A stretch of 64,000 nucleotides of DNA. Origin: Amycolatopsis taiwanensis DSM 45107 (GTDB lineage: Bacteria; Actinomycetota; Actinomycetes; Mycobacteriales; Pseudonocardiaceae). The position numbers and the translations under genes are program-made. A model generated the notes under the pieces. That model searched no databases, was not told the DNA's origin, and was given only the letters and a program-made list of their open reading frames with translations. Shown here piece by piece: positions 59,479 to 64,000 of the stretch; positions within the stretch are counted from its first letter, which is position 1, and each line of letters opens with the position of its first letter. The DNA lies in the NCBI RefSeq assembly GCF_000519205.1, contig NZ_JAFB01000010.1, forward strand, positions 209,716-273,715, read 5' to 3'.

Positions 59479-61086
59479 GTGCCTCTCGTTAAGCGAACCA
59501 CGCGCGTAGCCATATCAACCGGCATCTTCCTCGTTGCTGTGGTCGCCGCATGCGCGCCATCGTCGGAGTCCGCCGGGCAGCAGGCAGTGACCGAGTCCAG
59601 GGGACCCGCTGGTGCCGTGCCGCCCGGAATGGACAGGTTCTACGCGCAGCCTTTGACGTGGGGCGAGTGTGCACCATATGCGACCTCGGCGGACACGAGA
59701 TCCACTTTTGGTGGCAAAGGGTTGCAGTGCGCACGGCTGACGGTGCCTCTGGACTACTCGAAGCCCGACGGCGACACCGTCACCATCGGTGTCCTGCGGC
59801 ACAAGGCGAGTGACAGCACCGGCCGGGTCGGCGCTCTGGTGGTGAATCCCGGTGGGCCGGGTGCGTCCGGCATGGCACTGGCCGCGAGTCTTTCAACGCA
59901 TTTTTCCGGCAGCGAACTCGGCCAGCGGTTCGATCTGATCGGCTTCGATCCCCGGGGCGTCGGAGCGAGCGAGCCGAAGGTGCACTGCCTGACCGACCGC
60001 GAGCGCGACGCCCAGCGGGCCGAGGACCTGGGCGTCGACGGCTCGCCGGCCGGCGTGGCCCAGCAGGAGTCCGCGGCCAGGGACTTCGCCGCCAAATGCG
60101 CGCAACGCACCGAGCACGGCCCCGAGATGCTCGCGAATCTCGGCACCCGGGACGTGGCCAGGGACATGGACGTGCTGCGTTCGGCGCTCGGCGAGCCGAA
60201 GCTGACCTATCTCGGTTACTCGTACGGCACCCGGATCGGCTACACCTACGCCCAGGAGTTCCCCGGCAATGTTCGCGCCATGGTGCTCGACGGCGCGGTC
60301 GATCCCAGCCAGGACTCGCTGGACGAGCAGATCGCGCAGGGCGCCGGCTTCGAGACCGCGTTCAACGAGTTCGCGGCGTGGTGCGCGGCACGTCAGGACT
60401 GCGTGGTGGGTGCCGACCCGGCCGAGGCTTCCCAGGTGTTCCAGAACCTGGCCCGGCCGTTGATCGACAATCCGGTCCCGTTGCGGGACGGCCGGAAACT
60501 GACTTACGCCGATGCCACGCTCGGCACGATCCAGGCGCTGTATTCGCAGCAGCTGTGGCAGACGTTGAACACCGGCTTGAACGACCTGCGGAGCGGTCGG
60601 GGTGAGACGCTGATGGCGCTGGCGGACATGTACAACGAGCGGGACCCCGGCGGCCGTTATAGCAACAATCAGGATGCCTTCACCGCGATCCGCTGCGTCG
60701 ACGATCCGCCCGTGACGGACAAGACCAAGATCCTCGACGCGGAAAACCGTTTCGAGCAGGTCGCGCCCTTCCTCGACGACGGCAGGGCTAACGGCGCGGC
60801 GCTGGATTCCTGCGCCTTCTGGCCGGTGCCCAACACTTTGCAACCCCACGAGCCGAAGATCAGCGGCGTGCCGCCGGTGCTGGTGATTTCCACCACCAAT
60901 GACCCGGCCACTCCCTATCAGGCGGGCGTCAACCTCGCCGAGGCCATGAACGGCGCGCTCCTGACCTTCGAGGGCACCCAGCACACCGCCTTCCTGCAGG
61001 GAAACCAGTGTGTTGACACCGCCGGGAGCGCGTACCTGATCAACAACACCCTCCCCCCGGTGGGGCAACGATGTGCCGCTCAGTGA
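59479..61086 (+). CDS. secreted tripeptidyl-peptidase-like alpha/beta hydrolase lipoprotein, copy 1
   Basis: 535 residues if started at GTG 59479; ATG 59446 would give 546. The GTG start yields a lipoprotein signal with KRTTR, an apolar stretch ISTGIFLVAVV and the lipobox VAAC (Cys25). The alpha/beta hydrolase fold has VVNPGGPGASG (oxyanion hole), FDPRGVGAS, and the nucleophile elbow LGYSYGTRIGYTYA. The C-terminal cap-and-His domain has LVISTTNDPATPYQAG and EGTQHTAFLQGNQCVD. This is the TAP/SlpD family, which removes tripeptides from extracellular proteins. A paralogue follows in tandem. Confidence 0.92.
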   Translation: MPLVKRTTRVAISTGIFLVAVVAACAPSSESAGQQAVTESRGPAGAVPPGMDRFYAQPLTWGECAPYATSADTRSTFGGKGLQCARLTVPLDYSKPDGDTVTIGVLRHKASDSTGRVGALVVNPGGPGASGMALAASLSTHFSGSELGQRFDLIGFDPRGVGASEPKVHCLTDRERDAQRAEDLGVDGSPAGVAQQESAARDFAAKCAQRTEHGPEMLANLGTRDVARDMDVLRSALGEPKLTYLGYSYGTRIGYTYAQEFPGNVRAMVLDGAVDPSQDSLDEQIAQGAGFETAFNEFAAWCAARQDCVVGADPAEASQVFQNLARPLIDNPVPLRDGRKLTYADATLGTIQALYSQQLWQTLNTGLNDLRSGRGETLMALADMYNERDPGGRYSNNQDAFTAIRCVDDPPVTDKTKILDAENRFEQVAPFLDDGRANGAALDSCAFWPVPNTLQPHEPKISGVPPVLVISTTNDPATPYQAGVNLAEAMNGALLTFEGTQHTAFLQGNQCVDTAGSAYLINNTLPPVGQRCAAQ

Positions 61087-61144
61087 TCGGGCTGGCACGA
61101 TATGGGAGATGCCCCACACTGCCCACGACCAGGCGCGTATCGAC

Positions 61145-61193
61145 AGGAAGGGGCGTTTGCTACGGATGATCCGTAGCAAACGTTCATTGCTAC
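61145..61193. repeat. palindromic element, arm types B/C, at the start of a coding sequence
   Basis: Left arm AGGAAGGGGCG-TTTGCTACGGA (61145-61166), loop TGA, right arm the reverse of GTAGCAATGAACG-TTTGCTACGGA (61170-61193). Unlike all other copies it overlaps coding DNA: it supplies the ATG at 61166 and the next nine codons of copy 2 of the peptidase. Confidence 0.93.
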
Positions 61194-62695
61194 ACATCGT
61201 CGCCGCCGTGGCCCTCGCCGGCTCGCTGGCCACGTGCACCAGCGGACAGCACCCACAGCCCGCGCCGGTGTCCGACGTCCACGCCCTCGACCGCTTCTAC
61301 GACCAGAAGCTGTCCTGGAGCGACTGCGCACCGTACGCGACCGATGAGCTGAGTCGAGAGGCGTTCCGGACACCCGGCGTGGAGTGTGCCCGGCTGACCG
61401 TCCCGCTGGACTATGCACGTCCGCAGGCGGACTCGATCACCATCGGCGTCCTTCGCCACAAGGCGCTCGACCCGGCGAACCGGATCGGTTCGCTCGTGAT
61501 GGATCCGGGTGGCCCCGGAGGTTCGGGCATGAAGGCGGCGGCGCGCCTGGCGCCGGTGGTGTCGAACAACGCCGCCGGCCTGCGCTTCGACCTGGTCGGC
61601 TTCGATCCCCGCGGAATCGGCGCCAGCCGGCCCCAGATCCACTGCCTCAGCGACACGGAATGGGATGCCGAACGCGCGGGTGCGGTCACCAGCGATTTCG
61701 CCGTGAAGTGCGCGCAGCGAACCGAGCATGGCACCGAGATGTTGGCCAACGTCGGCACTCGCGACGTGGTCAAGGACCTCGACATCCTGCGTGCGGTCCT
61801 CGGCGACGCCAAGCTGAGCTACCTGGGCTACTCCTACGGCACCGAGATCGGCTACCGCTACGCGGAGACGTTTCCCGGCAACGTGCGTGCCCTGGTGCTC
61901 GACGGTGTCGTCGACCCCACCGAAGGTGAGCCGGACTCCTTGATCGCGCAGGGGACGGGTTTCAGCCACGCTTTCGGCTTGTTCGCCCAGGAATGCGCCC
62001 GTCACGATGGCTGCGCGCTGGGTGCAGATCCTGCTCGCGCCACTGCGGTGTTCCAGGACCTCGTCCGGCCGCTGGCCACGGCTCCTGCCAAGACGGCAGA
62101 CGGCAGGAGGTTGTCTTTCGACGACGCGATCACCGCCGTCGTCGAAGGCATGTACTCGGAGCAGTCCTGGCCGACCCTCAACAACGGCTTGAACCTGCTC
62201 AAGTCTGGCGACGGCAGTGTCTTGCTGAAGCTTGCCGACAGCTATTACGAGCGCGGCTCGGACGGGCACTATTCGTCCTTGCAGGACGCGTACTACGCGG
62301 TCCGCTGTGTCGACAACCCACGTCTGACCGATCCTGCGGTGATCGCCTCGGCCCGGCAGCGCACGATCGACGCCGCGCCGTTTCTGGCCGGGGGCCGACC
62401 TGACCGCGACGAACTCGACATCTGTGCATCGTGGCCGGTGCCCAGCACATCGAAGCCGCATCGGCCATCGGCGCCGGGCATCGCGCCACCGCTGATCATC
62501 TCGAGCACCGACGACCCGGTGACCGCGTATCACGCGGGCGTGAACCTGGCGTCCGACCTGGGCGGTTACCTACTCACGTTCGAGGGCGCCCAGCACACCG
62601 CGTTCCTCCACGGCAACCAGTGCGTCGACATCGCGGGCCTCGCCTACCTTGTCGACGGCACCCTGCCGCCACCCAACACGCACTGCTCGCCCTGA
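61166..62695 (+). CDS. secreted tripeptidyl-peptidase-like alpha/beta hydrolase lipoprotein, copy 2
   Basis: 509 residues from ATG at 61166; ATG 61109 (528 residues) is also open. The later start gives an ideal lipoprotein signal: basic MIRSKR, hydrophobic LLHIVAAVALAG, lipobox LATC with Cys24, and it sits 12 bases after AGGAAGGGG. That n-region is encoded by the palindromic repeat. The enzyme domain parallels copy 1: VMDPGGPGGSG, FDPRGIGAS, nucleophile LGYSYGTEIGYRYA, IISSTDDPVTAYHAG and EGAQHTAFLHGNQCVD. Probably cell-surface tripeptidyl aminopeptidase. The two copies are a tandem duplication with diverged insert regions. Confidence 0.92.
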   Translation: MIRSKRSLLHIVAAVALAGSLATCTSGQHPQPAPVSDVHALDRFYDQKLSWSDCAPYATDELSREAFRTPGVECARLTVPLDYARPQADSITIGVLRHKALDPANRIGSLVMDPGGPGGSGMKAAARLAPVVSNNAAGLRFDLVGFDPRGIGASRPQIHCLSDTEWDAERAGAVTSDFAVKCAQRTEHGTEMLANVGTRDVVKDLDILRAVLGDAKLSYLGYSYGTEIGYRYAETFPGNVRALVLDGVVDPTEGEPDSLIAQGTGFSHAFGLFAQECARHDGCALGADPARATAVFQDLVRPLATAPAKTADGRRLSFDDAITAVVEGMYSEQSWPTLNNGLNLLKSGDGSVLLKLADSYYERGSDGHYSSLQDAYYAVRCVDNPRLTDPAVIASARQRTIDAAPFLAGGRPDRDELDICASWPVPSTSKPHRPSAPGIAPPLIISSTDDPVTAYHAGVNLASDLGGYLLTFEGAQHTAFLHGNQCVDIAGLAYLVDGTLPPPNTHCSP

Positions 62696-62702
62696 TCGCT
62701 CG

Positions 62703-62743
62703 TTTTGGAGGAAGGTGGATTTGCTACGAAACATCCGTAGCCA
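62703..62743. repeat. partial palindromic element, left arm type A
   Basis: GGAGGAAGGTGG then ATTTGCTACGA, followed after AACA by only TCCGTAGC of the right arm. It lies in the 54-bp gap between the convergent peptidase and LprG-like stops. Confidence 0.88.
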
Positions 62744-62749
62744 CCCCAC

Positions 62750-63412
62750 TCACCCCGAAGCGCTCATGTCGGAGAGCGCAAGCTGCAGCATCACCGCACC
62801 TTCGTTCGGCTGCTGCGGCGGCACCTGCATCCACACCCGCACGAGTTCTCGCGGCTCGCTCTGCGTCACCCAGAACTTGACGTCCACGTCCGAGTGGATC
62901 TGAGGCACGACGCTGGACACGACGTTCCCGGCGAGCTCACCGGTGACGCGGTACGCCTGCACCCCCTGAACGTCTTCCTTCGTTTCCGTTTTCAGCCCGG
63001 TCGCCTCGGTGAGCAGCCGAGGCAGCCCGCGTGAGGGATCCAGCACGACAGCCGGGTTGTACCCGGCGGGCACCGGCCGCTCGGTCCGGTTCCCGTGCTG
63101 GTCGGTGAGGTACAACGTCGGCCCGTTGATCGCGAAGGTCGTTTCGAATCGGTTCACGGTGTCCTGCACGTCGGCCTTGCCCGAGGCCGAGCCGTCGCGG
63201 CTGGCCTGCCCGCTGACCGCGCGCACGTCCAGCCCGGGAATCGTGCCGCTGACATCGAAATCGAACCGGACCGTGCGTACCTGGTCCAGGCTCGCCCCGG
63301 CGGCGGAGACCAGTTGGGTGCCGTCGGGGAGCCCACTGGTGTCGGGCGATGGGCCGCAGCCAGTGGCGAGGGCGGCGGCCGCCAGAAGAACACCGGCGAT
63401 GCGGCGGAGCAT
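62750..63412 (-). CDS. LppX/LprAFG-family lipoprotein (LprG-like)
   Basis: 220 residues from ATG at 63412. Lipoprotein signal with lipobox LATGC (Cys19) and the LprG-like body: SLDQVRTVRFDFDVSGTIPGLDV, ASRDGSASGKADVQ, FAINGPTLYLTDQ, and the C-terminal VVPQIHSDVDVKFWV. Relatives in mycobacteria carry triacylated glycolipids in a deep hydrophobic cavity and work with an exporter (Rv1410c), which is not adjacent here. It sits convergent to the peptidase gene and downstream of a broken TMEM175 gene on the same strand. Confidence 0.92.
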   Translation of the reverse strand: MLRRIAGVLLAAAALATGCGPSPDTSGLPDGTQLVSAAGASLDQVRTVRFDFDVSGTIPGLDVRAVSGQASRDGSASGKADVQDTVNRFETTFAINGPTLYLTDQHGNRTERPVPAGYNPAVVLDPSRGLPRLLTEATGLKTETKEDVQGVQAYRVTGELAGNVVSSVVPQIHSDVDVKFWVTQSEPRELVRVWMQVPPQQPNEGAVMLQLALSDMSASG

Positions 63413-63497
63413 GCGCTAACCGTATCCGGTCAAGACCGCGAGAAGGTCCTGCGGTACGCCAGCGGCGACGCCCCGATGGCGAAGTCGCTCGCCGATC

Positions 63498-63732
63498 TCA
63501 TGACGCGACTGGGTCCCGCGTAGGCACGCGGATCTGGTTGAAGCCGTAGTACAGGGCGATCAGGCCGTGTGCCGCCAGGGTGAGCGGGGCGGACACGAAG
63601 GCGAGACCCACCGTCGCCGGATAGGCCAGGGAGCCCAGGGCGAAACGCACTCGCGTCGCCCGGGCCGCCGGCGCGTCGACGCGGGAGTCGAAGAGGTGGC
63701 CGGTGCGGGTCAGGTGCCACCACAAGGCCTGG
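63498..63732 (-). pseudogene. C-terminal fragment of a TMEM175/DUF1211-type K+ channel protein
   Basis: On the minus strand 63732-63498 encodes QALWWHLTRTGHLFDSRV, then RVRFALGSLAYPATVGLAFVSAPLTLAAHGLIALYYGFN. This is the TMEM175/DUF1211 pattern in which an ALWWHA helix end and the last two membrane helices close the protein (usual length about 200-250). No homology continues upstream of Gln: the next DNA, from 63733 to the window end, has lower GC and starts GTGCG. The gene is therefore truncated, most likely by an insertion. Confidence 0.65.
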
Positions 63733-64000
63733 GTGCGCCATGAGGCGCTTGTTGTATCGAACGGAGGTGGGAGACCTTCGTCGCTGGGTCGTCGCAGCGA
63801 TCTGGTGAAGCTGAGGGCAGCCTGAATCCTGTTGGGAGTGTTGGGGTTTGGGTGGGAAGCGGCCCTGACAAAGGCGGGGCGTGCCAGTACTGCCAGATGG
63901 TGCGTGCCTGTTGAGCGAGATGAGAAGGTATACGTGAGAAATCAGTGTTTGACGCCTCGTTATGTGGAGCCGGCTCGAAACCTGGTGGATCTGGGCCGGT
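63733..64000 (+). mobile_element. possible 5' end of a group II intron (continues beyond window)
   Basis: The TMEM175 homology stops exactly where GTGCG begins, the consensus GUGYG start of group II introns. The next bases GCGCC-ATGA-GGCGC can form a terminal hairpin, as expected at the 5' end of domain I. The following 250 bp are non-coding, clearly lower in GC than the rest of the window, and contain several short pairing segments. No reverse transcriptase or domain V is visible inside the window. An insertion sequence end is an alternative. Confidence 0.4.

Noticed and set aside
7396..62743. The dispersed palindromes as a CRISPR or integron array
   Set aside because: Copies are kilobases apart, at gene ends, with variable arms and no integrase or cas genes.
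63430..63741. A minus-strand 103-codon frame overlapping the TMEM175 fragment
   Set aside because: It is out of frame with the recognisable membrane helices and has no family resemblance.

Overview
The window is about 64 kb of high-GC DNA from an actinomycete, most likely of the Pseudonocardiaceae (Amycolatopsis-like); this is an inference. The signs are frequent GTG and TTG starts, 4-bp start/stop overlaps, leaderless TANNNT promoters, and gene sets shared with mycobacteria: the moxR2-type cluster, secA2, murT-gatD and an LprG-type lipoprotein.

Layout. 1-10 kb: end of a K+-channel/TrkA-type protein, a Zn metallopeptidase, then a tight operon (poly-TM protein, DUF4129, DUF4350, MoxR ATPase, DUF58) followed by SpoIIM-like and RDD genes, with a MazF-type toxin-antitoxin pair set between DUF58 and SpoIIM. 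10-14 kb: two M16 peptidases and nudC. 14-16.4 kb: an FAD-monooxygenase pseudogene whose two fragments lie either side of a divergent hydrolase/PadR pair. 16.4-25.8 kb: a divergent CobD-like gene, SURF1, a fructosamine-kinase/LMW-phosphatase pair, a dehalogenase-like hydrolase with TetR and twin operators, Nif3, a zinc-ribbon coiled coil, RNase H-phosphatase, rnpB and an SCO6745-like gene.

26-35 kb: a type IV secretion-like operon (VirB2-, VirB3/PrgI-, VirB4-, VirB6-, VirB8- and VirB1-like products and a Pro-rich protein) with no relaxase, coupling protein or integrase in the window. 35-45 kb: RNB nuclease, a metal-receptor-like protein, a collapsed uppP, CtaG-type protein, panB, an OmpR/histidine kinase pair and murT/gatD. 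45-55 kb: two related modules, each an ABC-2 exporter with a NarL-type two-component system, with DinB and ogt between them. 55-64 kb: nadE, secA2, two tandem secreted tripeptidyl-peptidase-like lipoproteins, an LprG-like lipoprotein, and a TMEM175 fragment whose homology stops at what looks like the 5' end of a group II intron running off the window.

Across the window a family of palindromic elements (core TTTGCTACGGA-NNN-TCCGTAGCAAA) recurs about twelve times, nearly always at gene ends. One copy is read as the start of a lipoprotein signal peptide. This repeat family and the T4SS-like operon are the two most interesting things here.
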